64,000 nt of DNA from Eonycteris spelaea (Eukaryota; Chordata; Mammalia; Chiroptera; Pteropodidae): the NCBI GenBank assembly GCA_003508835.1, contig PUFA01000003.1, positions 11,075,501 to 11,139,500 on the forward strand. Direction: 5' to 3'. A program made the translations under genes and the position numbers. Positions 12,331-23,949 of this stretch are shown here, in pieces. Positions within the stretch are counted from its first letter, which is position 1. Each line of letters opens with the position of its first letter. The notes beneath the pieces are model-generated. The model saw only the letters and a program-made list of their open reading frames with translations, did no database searches and was not told where the DNA came from.

Positions 12331-13639
12331 TGAGATAAAGGGGACACCTAGGCACTGCTTGTCCTCTGTTCCCAGTGGGTCCCCCACTACTCCCAAATTG
12401 AATTCTTGTTACTTTTTAAAGCCAAATCCAGACTCAGCCCTTCTGAGAAAGTCACTCATTCCTTCTCTCATAGCCTTTCATTTCTGCCCACTGTCTGGAG
12501 CTACTGCAGTGGGCACAGGAAGAGCCAAGCGAGTTCATTTTCAATGTGGGACTCCTTCCTCTGGGAAGGGCTTTCATGGAGTCACTCCCTGACCACTCTT
12601 GCTAAGGTCCATGCTGATGGAGAAACTAAGTGATGAGTGTAGTTAATCCACAGGGGCTTCTAGGCTCTCGTTTGCCTGTCTCTGATCTAAACCAGGTTTT
12701 CTGGAGGTATGGTGAGTCCCTTTGCATGGGGGTGCTTAGCTGGATCCTCACTGGAGACAGCAGAGTGCAGAGGAATGGCCAGTTGCCCACACGGCCTTGT
12801 GCTGCCACAGATAGTCCGACAGCCCTGTCCTCAACACCGATGAATTTGTCTGTGTTCTTTCATTTTCCTTTGTCTGTGTACAGTGAGCTTTCCTGGGACA
12901 TGATGCTGGGGGTAAATGGAGTCCTAGTCACTGTGGCCACCTGCTGGTGCTTACAGACATCCTCTACCAAGACACTTAGCTTCCAAGATGGCATTTCATT
13001 TGCATTTTCCTGTATGTCTGATGAGTAGCCCCACCCACTGGGCATAGCTCTCTTTAGTGTTAGGTACCCCTACTTCCCCTGGGCACTGTTGCCTCCTCTA
13101 CTATGAACCCCGTGTCTCTTCAGCTCTCCTGACCCACACACCACTGAAATATGCTGCTGCGTCCCACTGCTGCTGTGACTATCTCCTCCATGACCTAGGT
13201 GACACCAGACACTGAAGCTGTGCAGAACCAACACATCAGAGGATGCCTCCCTATTCTTCTGTGTGGCGTGCTCTGGTGTGGTCACATGTCAAAGCCTGAG
13301 CTGTGATGCCTGGCAGCATTTTTGATGAAGTAGCTTTTTCTGTTTTTTACTTGTAGCCCACTTTCCCCTCAGCCTGAGGCATGGCTGGACAGGGAGGTGC
13401 ATGTGAGGGACAAGGATCATGCTGTCCTCAAATGACCTTTTCCCACCAACCACTACTGTGCTCTTCCTGGACTAGGTTTGCCTTCCTGACTTCTGCTTAT
13501 TTTAAGAACATTTTCTGCCAGGAAGCTGCTTAGCCCCCTATGAAACAGACTCCCAGTGGGTTCATTTCACTTGATTTCCAGACCTGTCTTGATCCCAGCG
13601 AAGCTAAAACAGGGGACTTGCTACTCTGACCCCATCTAC
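12331..13639. other. No recognised feature
   Basis: Unique-looking 1.3 kb. A perfect octamer ATTTGCAT lies near 12998 and a CCCCACCC box near 13028; both are common by chance. An open frame of 132 codons at 12630-13028 (+) has no recognisable domain. Confidence 0.5.
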
Positions 13640-13917
13640 TCCTTTATCATCTCCTCTGTGCTCTTTCTGCCTCCAGGGCTACATTGTGCCCTTTCTTCTG
13701 CCTGGAGTGAGTAGAGATGCACACCTGTGTTGTAATGTCTGGTGCCATCTTCACTTTGCTCCAACCCAATAGATCCTGTTCTCCTCCAAGGCTCATCTAA
13801 GCTCCCACTGCCTCGAGAATCTTCCCTTGATCATTCAGTCCTGCACCAGGGCTTTCTCTGTGTAACTCCTACAGCCCTTAGCTGGAACCGCCCATGCAAA
13901 CATGACCATTTTACTTG
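13640..13917 (+). mobile_element. LINE-2, part upstream of a nested LTR
   Basis: Resembles the L2 3' region ('ctgcctggagtgag', 'ttcccttgatcattcag', 'ctcctacagccctta'). Its continuation lies beyond the LTR at 14264-14425, so the LTR split one L2. Confidence 0.5.
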
Positions 13918-14263
13918 TGTTATAGATGGAATGTTTGTGTCCTCCCTAAATTCATATGCTAAAGCCTAACCCGTGATGTGATGGTCTTTGGAGGTGGAAC
14001 TTTTGGTAGGTGATTAGATCATGAGAGTGGAGCCCTCATGAGTGGGGTTAGTGCCCTTATAAGAGGCTTCAGAATGCTCCCTTGCCCCTTTCACCATGTG
14101 AGGACACAGCAAGAAGACAGCTATCTATAAACCAGGAAGACACAAGTCTGCCGGCACCTTGATCTTGGACTTCCAGCCTCCAGACTGTGGGCAATAAATT
14201 TTTGTTGTTTATAAGCCATCCAGTTAATGGTAATTTGTTATAGTGGCACGAACGACTAAGACA
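13918..14263 (+). mobile_element. Solo LTR of the MLT1 (MaLR, ERVL-type) family
   Basis: Starts TGTTATAGATGGAATG and ends GACTAAGACA, the characteristic MLT1 termini. Internal landmarks in order: 'gtgatgtgatggtctttgga' (13973-), 'gtgattagatcatgag', 'ttagtgcccttataagag', 'caccatgtgaggacacagca', 'caccttgatcttggacttcc' and the polyadenylation region 'gggcaataaatttttgttg' at 14189-14207. It is a non-coding LTR with no internal retroviral sequence, and it sits inside an L2. The flanking 5-bp target duplication is not recognisable. Confidence 0.92.
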
Positions 14264-14425
14264 ACCCAGCTTGTTCTCTACCTGGTGTCACCTCTTCCTG
14301 TCTAGACTGCGAGCCCCTTAAGGCCTTGGAGTATGTATTTGCTCCCTTTACTTCTCACAAACCATTCACCACTTGGCAGGTGCTCAGCAAATCTTTGACG
14401 CCTGATTGAATAAAAGCAGGGACGT
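14264..14425 (+). mobile_element. LINE-2 3' end, part downstream of the nested LTR
   Basis: The L2 3' end is recognisable: 'gtctagactgcgagcccctt' at 14301-, 'ttggcaggtgctcagcaaat' at 14373- and 'cctgattgaataaaagc' at the terminus. Confidence 0.7.
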
Positions 14426-16059
14426 AGTTGATGTAGGGCTGGGAGGTCCCAGTAGCCTAGTTCCTCATGGGGATTAACCTTTTTTTTTTTCTGTGTTGCC
14501 TTATGATCCTGCCATGGCTAATTAAGACACATTAAGAAGTCTAGGGAACCGGCATCTTCTGTTTGCAAACCACGCTGTTCAGCCCTCTGCCCTCGTCCCC
14601 TCAGCCGCCCGCTTGGCAGCTCTGCAAGCCACAGTGCCTGCCGGCCCCATCCAGGTGTTGCTTCTCCTCCTCTAAGGAGGAGGATTCAGTTGTATGGATT
14701 TTGGCAAAGGTTTAAAAGCAGCAATAAATAACAAAGAATTCAGCATGCCATTCTGCATATTTTATAACTCAGTCTAATAAAGAAATAATCCAAGATGGCA
14801 CCTGCTAAGAAAACTTAGTTTATTGAAATATGACTGTAATATAGAAAAGATGGCTCATACACTAGGCTGAGAGATATTAATGCTCTACACTTCAGCTGGT
14901 GTGTTTAAAAGAAGTCTCTCATGTATTTTATTTTATTTTATTAGGAGCCGTATCATTAGCTTTTAAAGATACATTGTGAGAGAGAGAAGAAAAGAGATTT
15001 GAACTATTGAAAAAAAAAAAAACCTCTTAGCAACTCAACCTGCCTTTCTCTATAGACGAACAAACAAACCAAAAAAAAAAAAAAAAACTTTTTTTCTCAT
15101 GAACATTTTTTTCCAGCTGGGATATTAGGACAGTATATTAAATTCCCCCAAAAGGAGGCCCTAGAACTATTTACATAATAATGTCTCCACTGTGGTTGTG
15201 ACAGATGGGCTTCACTGACGCAGACATACTGTTAGGGGCTTAGCAATAGATTAAAAAAAACCACCACAATACTGTGTAACATAATAAAAGTGTATTGTAA
15301 TGTACATCATAACTTGTGGCCAAGGTTAAATTTGCAGTCGAAGTATGAAAGTCATATTCCATTATACAAAATAGATGTTACATGGGAAGGCATTAAAGAT
15401 GAGTTGACTCAACCATTTATTTTTAGTTTATATTTTATTCTATTTTCCTTCGCTCTATTTATGCAGTATTTTTTTAATCATATGAAATGACATCATTGCA
15501 CACTCCTACCCTCACTTACCTCAGAGTGAGGGGCAGCTGGTGATCTACAGACTTTCTTAGCTTTGTGGATTCATGTTTTGGGGGCTCTGACTTAATTCTA
15601 CTAGAAAATGGCTAGTTGTGTGTGCCTATATCTGTTTCATTCAAAGCTTCTTGCTAGAGCTGAGACCAGCAGTGGCCTCTGAGAGTGGTCTCCTTCAGTT
15701 TATGCAGAGTCTTTGGAAACCAGCTATAGTTCAGGGACCATGCCCGCCCTATCAAGAGGTGATGTGGACATGAGAGCAGAAACCAATGGAGCCATCCTAT
15801 GCAGGATGAACTGTGAACACCTTCCAAGGTGACTCTGTCTTTCTTGTCTGGGACTTGACTGTGGACTTCAGCTTGATGGTCATATCTCTCTGAATGTACC
15901 CATTGTCCACCAGTACGCACTTCAAAACGCTGGGTGACAGAGGAGTCATTTCTGGAGTGGAAGATCTGCTGAAGACATTTCATCCTCATCTACTGCCCTA
16001 AATCTCCAGGTGCCTTTCAGTGCTAATAGAAAGGAAGATATGTTTTATAAAGCACATAG
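14426..16059. other. Mostly repeat-free stretch; candidate regulatory block at 14480-14830
   Basis: Contains GGATTAA, CTAATTAAG at 14518-14526, the perfect palindrome GTTTGCAAAC at 14561-14570, and AT-rich elements to 14830. A-runs occur at 15008-15022 and 15070-15087. The remaining text, 15100-16059, shows nothing I can name; a 111-codon minus-strand open frame at 15654-15989 has no recognisable content. Confidence 0.4.
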
Positions 16060-16240
16060 GATAGCAGAATTTTGGTGCCAGAAGAGATATTTGGCAGATA
16101 ACTCTCCATGTGCCTTTATCTAAAATGGGAACTATTTGGTTCCTACTTCATAGGAGTGGTTATGAGGTTTTAATGAAATAATACAAAGTGCCTAGCATAT
16201 AGTAAGTACTCAGTACATGTTAGTATTTTACATTATGATT
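16060..16240 (+). mobile_element. MIR 3' half
   Basis: 'ctttatctaaaatggga' at 16113-, then 'gttatgaggttttaatgaaa' and 'gtgcctagcatatagtaag' at 16189-16207, in MIR order. Confidence 0.7.
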
Positions 16241-16764
16241 ATAAATATTATCTCACTTAGAGCTAATCTTCTGAAGACTGAAATGGGAGATTGAAGAGCT
16301 GTGTGTTTCTCTCTCTCCCTTTGGGTCTCTCTTTTGTCCAAAGAGTGGCTCTTTCTTTCATTTATATATTTTTTATTTATATATATATTTTGCATTGGTT
16401 TATTTTGTTTCAGCCTCTTGCTTCCTACATGTCCAATAGTAGCATTATTCAAAGCTTCCCTGAAATCTCTTTCCCTCCATGGACTAGCTGCTCACTCCTA
16501 CAACTTGACAAACTCTGCCCCCTCTGAAACCCAGAGCAGCTTTTATCTGCTCATCTATTTGGTTTCAGTTTGCGGGTAGACGTTAGAGAGGACAAAAGTG
16601 TCAGCTCCTAAGAAAACTTCACAATGATCAGAGATAGTTTGCAAGGATGGAGCTCCTGGTTGCTAAAAGTTTGAAACAGTGGCTGTGGGCCTTTGTGGGG
16701 ATGCTAAAGGGTAGATTGCAGCATTCTAGAGGGCAAGAATTGCAAGTACTCTATAAGAGCTCAA
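16241..16764. other. No recognised feature
   Basis: Includes an AT-rich run at 16361-16393 and several leucine/serine-rich chance frames. No repeat named. Confidence 0.5.
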
Positions 16765-16915
16765 CTAGTCCATGCCTTACTTTAAAATATGAGGAGAGGA
16801 CCCAGAGGCCCAGGTGGACAAGAGGCTGCTTTGCCAAGAATCTCACAGCTAATAGTGACAGAGCTGCCTCTGAGCTTCAGCTGGTGGTCATTTCCTCTTC
16901 CCACCATGTCACAGA
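16765..16915 (-). mobile_element. MIR-related SINE, reverse orientation
   Basis: 'aaaatatgaggagaggaccc' at 16784-, then 'ttgccaagaatctcacagct' and 'agtgacagagctgcctctga', the reversed MIR/MIR3 core order. Confidence 0.65.
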
Positions 16916-17640
16916 GGCTATGTGAAGTGTGGAAATGAACTGGGAGCCTTCTCTAAACTCTAAGACAAAAAGTCGTCTATTGTTGCCTTTTTAAAAAAAT
17001 TTGTGATTATTTAAGTTCTTGCTTATTGATGAGTGATCTTTGTAACTATTATATATTTGATGAGGGTAGTGCTATTTTAACTGCTTCTATATAGAAGTCC
17101 ACATTACACATAGTATACCTTAGGACACATTTTACCAACAGATGGTCAGTTACTATTTGTCGATCCAACTTAAGGTACTTAGACCAGTTTAGGCTCTATA
17201 GTAGTCTGAGTTAATATCTTCAATTTGATCAAAAACAGTAACCTCTTAGGAGACGTCAGACATTTGGTAGCGAGCATGGCAGCTTGGAGAATTTTAAGGC
17301 ATGAACTAATGAGGGGTCTTTCTTCAGGGATCAGGCCAGGATGTGCAGAAAGAGGGAAACATCAGAGGGTCCCCAGCCCAGCTAGTGACCTGGCTTAGGC
17401 AATTCATTCTGGGCTCCCTCTGCTAGGAATGCTGAATGTTTCTGTGGTGGGGCCGACCATCAATCCTGGGAGGCTGGAGAAGTTGACTACTAGGGGCACC
17501 TTTTGGGAGGAAACAGGCACTACTTTTTGAAAGACTTCATTCTGGATTCTTATTGCTGTGGGCAATAGGATCTCAAATACAATCTGAGCTATGGCTCTTC
17601 CTGTATGGGGTTATTTGAAGAGTACAGGAAAAGCCCTGTT
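16916..17640. other. No recognised feature
   Basis: AT-rich at 16980-17250, otherwise mixed. No gene or repeat signal. Confidence 0.5.
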
Positions 17641-17986
17641 GTCCACATCAGCACTGTCCAACAGAAATGTAACGTGAGCCACAAATGTGAGCCACATATG
17701 AAATATAAAATTTACTAGTTGCCATATTAAAAAAAAAAGAGAAGCAGGTGACCTTAGTTTTATTAATCTATTTTTTAAATTCAGTATATGTAAAATATTC
17801 TAATTTCAACATATCATTATAAAAATTATTAATTAGATATTTTACATCCTTTTCTTCATACTAAATCTTTGAAATCCCATGTTTATTGTTACTTGAAGCA
17901 TATCTCAATTAGGATCAGCCACTTCTCAAGTGCTCAATAGCCCCATGTGGCTCGTGGCCATCATATTAGATGAAACAGGTCTAAAT
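17641..17986 (+). mobile_element. hAT-Charlie non-autonomous DNA transposon with target duplication
   Basis: The element spans 17649-17978. It begins CAGCACTGTCCAACAG, matching the hAT-Charlie terminal inverted repeat type, and ends with a decayed inverted copy (TTAGATGAAACAG). The subterminal blocks 'gagccacatatgaaat' and 'agccccatgtggctcgtggc' are the expected near-mirror segments. The 8-bp flanks at 17641-17648 (GTCCACAT) and 17979-17986 (GTCTAAAT) agree at 6 of 8 positions, as expected of an old hAT target duplication. It is about 330 bp with no transposase frame. I leave the exact family name open. Confidence 0.85.
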
Positions 17987-18384
17987 GATCTCTCTCTTCA
18001 GAATTTCTGCCATTTGGGCCAGGGGAGGGGCGTAGATTAAAGGATTGTTACTGTTCTAACTCAAATCCCCTTTTAAGTGTTCATATTTTAATTTTTAGCC
18101 ATCTATTGACCTTTAATAACAATGTTCAATGTTTTAAACATCTTTCCACTTGGCTGGGGTAGAAACATGGCCAAAGATTTAGCTCCGCTGGTGGAGTTTT
18201 GGATATCAAAGGCAGTTCTAAAAGGTAGCTGGAGGGACATCACCTGGAAGGCACTGGGCAAGAACAACAGATGGTTGAGATGAGAGTGTGAATGACATCA
18301 AGGAAACTCCATGGCCCTGTGCAATAGTATTGATCCATGTAAGATCTGTAGGATTGAGATTGGCTGGCTGGATTCTCAAGGCAG
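17987..18384. other. No recognised feature
   Basis: About 400 bp of unique-looking sequence. Confidence 0.5.
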
Positions 18385-18545
18385 CCTATGTGATTTTAGG
18401 GTAAATTTTGAATCTCTCTGAACCTCACCCTCCTTAACTGTAACCTGGGGGTAATAAACCTGTTCCTGGTTTCCTCAAAGGGGTATTGTGAAGCTCAAAT
18501 TATGTGATTCACTGAAAGTGGCTTTGTGTAAACACCAAAGTCCTC
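18385..18545 (+). mobile_element. MIR
   Basis: 'gtgattttagggtaaatttt' at 18391-, 'ctctctgaacctcaccctcc', 'gtattgtgaagctcaaatta': MIR core and 3' half in order. Confidence 0.65.
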
Positions 18546-18634
18546 AGTGCCTGCAAATTTTAAGCCATCCAGTTTCAATCTTCAGCAGGGCTGCTACGGT
18601 TAATTCAAAGGAAGCAGGTTTTATTAAGGACCCA

Positions 18635-18955
18635 GTCTGAAACCAAGTACTGTAGTGGAGGAGAAGGTTCAAAGAGGGAAGCATATCTGCAGTAATCTCC
18701 TACCTCAGTTGGAGTGACAAATTCAGAGACAAATAATTAGAAAACAATACAATTCTCACAAAGCGGTTTCGCACAGACAGTCTGAGGACATGATGTGGGT
18801 GAGGGATCAGGGGAGTTGGCCGTTAGTGGGGAAGCACCCCAGGTGTGATGCAGAGATTTTGAAGAGCAGAGCAGGATAGGAGAGTGTTCTTGGTGGAGTG
18901 TGCAGCCCAGACAAAGGCCAGGAGTGAGAATGAAAAGGCATACCCTGGGGGGAAT
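18635..18955 (-). mobile_element. LINE-2 3' portion, reverse orientation
   Basis: The reversed L2 order is seen: 'caaataattagaaaacaata' at 18731-, 'ggtgagggatcaggggag', then 'gttcttggtggagtgtgcag' and 'cagacaaaggccaggagtga' at 18908-. Confidence 0.55.
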
Positions 18956-20754
18956 GAGAAATTTCCTGACTAGGACAGAAGAGAAGAGCAGAAATGGTGG
19001 CCATCAGGGTTTCCTGCCAGCACATTTCCCAAGGCATGTGATATCAGGCAGAGACCAAACTTCCGATGCCCAAGTCTTATGTCTTTCCCTGAAAGTTGCC
19101 CTGAAAGTGGGTCAGCCACTGCAGTGGCGACTATGAAATACGACCACAGCCATGGATGCTGTGATAATCACCAGGGTAACTCTGGGAGGCTCAGGGAAAA
19201 GGGGCTCTGATCTCAGACTACCTCTGCTGCACATGATTGTCCCAGGAACAAAGCTGGACGGAAACCCCACAAAAACCAAAACTGTCAGGCATTTCCAGAG
19301 TTCTAGGCATTTCTAGTTTTTGAGCCAGTTCTTTAATATCAGTTTAATATGGTTTTTAATATCAGTATTTTCCATCATAAATCCTCATGGATTTATACAC
19401 ACAGGCAATTCAAACTCCATTTGCATGGACTATAGGTGCCCTTCCTTTCCTTAGCAAGCACACACAGATGTCATCCTCCCCGCCCCACACATGCATGCAC
19501 ACATACATGTGCACACTTAAAACCACACAGGCCTTCAGGACAGAGAGGACAGATTTCTCTAATTAGAGAGCAGTGAATGAATAAAGACACAAGGCTGAGC
19601 TGATGTATGAGACTGTCAATCAAACATCCAACAGGTAGCTGTAGAAAGGCACCAGGGGCATCCTTGTCCCCTCTTTTTTCCTTTTGCATCAATTCTCCGC
19701 CAACTCCAATATCCTTCAAGCTTGGGAATCCTTTGCTTGCCTGTCACTTCTCTCTCCTTCCTTAGGCATACCTTGTTCTACGGTTTAGTTGGGTCTGGGA
19801 ATGTGGAATTTGGAAAAGGCCAAATTAGCTTTGTAATTTGCTTTGGTAGCTTGGATGGCAGTAGGGAGCTTCAGAAAGTGCCCTCTGGCCCAGGAGATCT
19901 CTGCCCTGATTGTCCTATCTCCAGCTCCTTCACTGTACTACTGCTCTGACAAGATGAATAGCACTATGTGATGTGCTAGTGAATGATGTGCACTTTTCTA
20001 CTGTTCTTTTATTGGGCAGAAATCTCAGGCAGTGGCCATTTTCTCTTTCCATGTATTCCTTACATTTAGTGCAGAACAGCCAACAACTTATTAAGTACAG
20101 CATAGATGAATGAATGAATAAATACAAGATTGCTAGTTTACGAGATAATTCCATTTGCCAGTCAAATCTTTATCGCAAACCCTGACCCAAGGGTCTGAAA
20201 CGAAGCTCTGATTTTGTTGAGAGCTCCAACACCAGCCAAAGGATGGCAAACCCAATTCTAGACGAGTTCTTAGTCCCGGCCCTGACTCCCACTGCCATAA
20301 TGATAGGTAGACTGAGCCATAAGCACCACCATGGTTGAACTGAAATGACCCATCAAGTTAGCCAGATGTCAGCATGACCCCAATGATGCCAGAAAAATAA
20401 AGACAGAGGAACACCTGATTAAATCAGGTGCAGAACTTGTGCTGTTGCCTATGAAGTTCTCTGACACTCCTGGTTGTTGGGATTCTACTTGGCCTACTGG
20501 GTGATGCATTTCTGAAGAGCAAGGATTGAAGTTTCCCAGCTTTGATCAAGGTTGGGTTCCAGGAATTTCTCTGGCTGGAGCTAAATTTCACCTCCAAAAT
20601 TAGAGTCTAGTCACTTTGCCCCAAAGTGGGAGGCTGTATAGACTCCAGGAGTTTCAGTGACTAGGGCATTATGACTTTGAGTAGGGAAACAAGGGTAGAC
20701 TGCACGCTGTCTACCTGGCAAATATCTGCAGGTGTTCTCAAATACACTCTTTTG
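18956..20754. other. No recognised gene or repeat; one short perfect palindrome
   Basis: Unique-looking 1.8 kb. A perfect palindrome with 9-bp arms and 1-bp centre (CACCTGATT-A-AATCAGGTG) lies at 20412-20430. A short run of TGAA/ATGA units at 20107-20122 may be a remnant L2/MIR tail, too short to call. Confidence 0.45.
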
Positions 20755-20890
20755 TCTAACTCTGATGACAATTTCATGACTGGAAGTTATTTTCGATAGG
20801 ACTAAGGCTGCTTGAGGTAAGCAGCTCCCTGAGTATCACGCAGATAGCTGCCAAACACCCAAACCTGACCTCTTTGTCCTGAACTCATGT
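20755..20890 (-). mobile_element. MIR, reverse orientation, decayed
   Basis: 'aactctgatgacaatttcatg', 'gactaaggctgcttgaggta' and 'gcagatagctgccaaacacc' follow the reversed MIR order at low identity. Confidence 0.5.
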
Positions 20891-21904
20891 ACAGACTTTG
20901 AGTGGGAAAAAATGGGATGGCCTGACTGGATGGGGAATACAGTGGAACGTGCAGGGTGGAAGACTGCATTTTCACATTTTGCCTTTTTGCTTACCCCAGA
21001 GGGTCTGACAAATTCCTCCCACACTGAAATGAGACAGACCAGTCCAGAGGATTTGCATTTCAATAGAATTAAGTGGTTTGAAAAGGAAGTATCTCCAGTG
21101 GTGGATTGCCAGTCACCTAACAGAGAAGACAGCAGGAGGCTGGGGTGGGGAGGTCCTAAGGACCTGAGAGGCTGCCCTGTGTTTTAGCCTGTGCTTACGT
21201 CTCTTTGCTCCTGGTTATCGCCTTCCTCTGCCAGGCCCACTTCCCTCTATCTTTTCTTGTATGGCTCCTCTGCTTTCTCGCTTTCTTTTCAGGACTCCAA
21301 GTTGCTAGGCAACTCTAGACTGAAGCTGAGGTTCTCACTGTGTCCACGCAGGGACAGGGAGTTTGATGGAGCCCGTGATTACAGGTGTCTGTGCAGTAAG
21401 GAACAAAACAGCAGCAACTTCCCCTCGTTGCCTCCCAGAGACAGAGGAAATGAGAGGTCTAGACAGACAAAGGACAAAGCTTTGTTTAGGCCATCTGCCA
21501 TCTCCCTTTCCTACCTATTCTCTTGCTGCCTTCTCCCATCAGCAAAACTTCCTTCCATGCAGGCCCCAGAATCCTTCCGGTGCTCTTGGCCTCCTACTGC
21601 ACCACTCAGACCCACAGTGATCTGGATCACGCAGGCCCTGAACACCTCTCCTGGAGCTGCCATTATCCGTTCCCCATAGACATTATAGATCTCAATGGCT
21701 CAACTCCCACAAAGTACAAGTAGGCCCTGGTTGGGGGATTGGGAGTGCAGGGCTCCTCTGTAGCGGGAACCTTAAGTGAGAGCTGTATGTGTCTCTGTTG
21801 TGCTCGGGTGACTCAGGGGAAGGGATACGTCTGTTCATGGCTGGCCTGAGCTTTTCCCTGGGCAGTGGCAGTGCCCAGACGGAGTAGGAATGTTTCATCC
21901 TTCA
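20891..21904. other. No recognised feature
   Basis: A 162-codon open frame at 21191-21679 (+) is serine/proline/arginine-rich without a domain, and shadow frames exist in other phases. I see no splice, Kozak or family support, so it is not called a gene. Confidence 0.5.
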
Positions 21905-22065
21905 GTGGTACAAACTTGAACATTTACTGAGTCCATGCCTTAGGCCAGGTACCACCCATTCTTGGGGCGGGGGATTCCAAGCAAGGAAACATTCAGTCTG
22001 TGACCTCACGGAGCTAGTATTATACTGGAAAAGAAAGTCAGCAAACAATAGACCATTAAATTAAT
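21905..22065 (-). mobile_element. LINE-2 3' end, reverse orientation
   Basis: 'acatttactgagtccatgcc' at 21920-, then 'ggattccaagcaaggaaaca', 'ctcacggagctagtattata' and 'gtcagcaaacaatagac' follow the reversed L2 3' end. Confidence 0.6.
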
Positions 22066-23744
22066 AGCTACTTCGGATGGCTTTTTTGACAGTTTTCTTA
22101 CAGAGGAACTGTCCTGCTCAGAGCTGGGAGGGTCCTAGGTTCCTTTTGAGTAGCTTTCACCCTGATACAAGGCCCAAGGCCCTGGAGTATCTGGCACCCA
22201 TCACTGTGGTATTTCTGGGAATAGTATCAGGCATTCCTGGTGGCAGAGATGTTCCTAAGTGGGGCTTGGCAAAGTTGGTCTTTAAGGATCCCCACTGTGC
22301 AGCAGCATCCCTTGTAAAGGCCTGGGAAAGGTAGTGGGAGGGCTGATGGCACTCCCCTGATTAAACTAGCCTTCTGATTGAAAGTTGTAGCTGTCAGTCC
22401 AGCAGAGCTGTAGAGAGAGCATGTGATCTAGACCTAGCCGATCAGAGCTCAGTGATTAGTGATTAGTTAAGGTATGCACTCGAGCTAAGGTTTGCCAGTC
22501 AGAGTCTACCACTACACTTTCAGTAGAAGGAATTCATTTTCTGCTGTGGTTGCCAAGTTGGTAGGATGTGAGCATAGAGCTGCATGGGCAGTCTTGTTTT
22601 TTTTGTTTTTGTTTTTGTTTTTGTTTTTTTGTTTTGTTTTGTTTTTTTTTTTGAGAAGGATGAAGCCAATCTAGAGGAAATCAGAGCCAGGCAGAGAAGA
22701 GAGGCAGCTGGGTCGGAGGCCAGTGCATCTTTGAAACTTTGGGTTTCATAAGCTAATATATTCCACTTAGTTATTTTATTTTATTATTTCATTAATGTTT
22801 AAGCCAGTTTGCATGGGTTTTATTATTTGGCCCTGTAGAATTTCTCTGTTCCTATAACTTCATCACTTGCTCCCTGTCCTGTATCTCTTTACTGCCCAAG
22901 TAACCAGGGCTATTGTCCAGACTGAGGCGGCTTTCCTTAACCGAAGCTCAAAGTTTCAGGCTAGGGGCTACCTTATTCCCTCTTCTTTCTGTCAAAACAC
23001 TCTTCTTTGTATATTCCATCTCTTCAGGGCCCTGCTCTCTGCCAAGGATCATTTGATTAAGTTGTACTGGGTTGTTAATGTCTAAAAATTGCTCTAGCAA
23101 TCGATAGTCTTGTGTGGCATTTTTTACATTTGGACTGCAGTTCTTTGTGTCATAATCCATGGAACTGGATACCTAATGGTGGGAGTTCAGGCACTGTGGC
23201 AGGCTGCTGAAGACATGATATCATAGAGTGCTGTTTCTAATGACTCTGAAGTTCCTTGGCTGATATTCAGTTCTTCTGCCTATGTCCATGGCTGAGTGCC
23301 AGCTCTCCTGGCTCATAGCAAAATGCCTGGTCCTTTACCACTGTGAAGAGGTCACGTCCTTTTTATAGGAAGAGGAAAGAAGGTTCTAAAGAGAAAGCTT
23401 TTGGAAACACATCTAGTTTGCCTCTGAGCCTGGAGTGGCCTGGACTAGTCAGTGACCTTGTGGGGGTGTCACTTCTCATTTATAAAATAGAAGTGTTCCA
23501 AATCTGATATCTTGGGTGGGGTGTTTGTGACACTGAATGGCCTGTGGGACTTCTGTGTTTTAAAGTGAAAGTGTCCCCACAGGAGCATGAGGGATGTTTA
23601 AATGGATACTTTTCACAGTCAACTTGCATTTCATGGTTTATTCATAGTTTTCTTGCTCCCTTCCACTGGCTTCAGGCTCATTTTGTGATTTACTCATGTT
23701 CATCCTACACAAGGATGTGGGTGGGGAGTGTAAGTTAGCTCCAG
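22066..23744. other. Unique-looking stretch with a poly-T microsatellite
   Basis: Apart from the repeat at 22594-22653, nothing nameable. Fragments such as 'ctgtcctgtatctctttactg' near 22875 vaguely resemble L2 but are too weak to call. Confidence 0.45.
22594..22653. repeat. (GTTTTT)n / poly-T microsatellite
   Basis: About 60 bp of T with regular G. It could be the reversed tail of a retroelement, but no element body adjoins it on the right, so I treat it as a simple repeat. Confidence 0.9.
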
Positions 23745-23945
23745 AAGTTAGGACATCTGGATTCTGGTCGCAAAGCGGCTGCTATCCAAATAATTGAGAA
23801 CTTGAGGTACTTACTACTCTGGGTCTGTTTTTTGTCTGTAAAATGGGCCTAAGACCACTTTGTTTTTCTCACAGAGTTGGTTGTGGCTTATATGACACAT
23901 TAAATGAAAATGCAATCAAGAGATAGAGGCTGTATAAAAATATCA
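23745..23945 (+). mobile_element. MIR
   Basis: 'gacatctggattctggtcgc' near 23752, 'acttactactctgggtctgt' and 'tctgtaaaatgggcctaag' near 23834-23852, then 'cattaaatgaaaatgcaatc': MIR order. It abuts the RPL12 pseudogene. Confidence 0.75.
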
Positions 23946-23949
23946 GGAG

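Noticed and set aside
21191..21679. 162-codon open frame
   Set aside because: Serine/proline/arginine-rich with two overlapping frames; no gene-like context.
22594..22653. Poly-T tract as the tail of a reversed Alu or L1
   Set aside because: No Alu or L1 body adjoins it; treated as a simple repeat.
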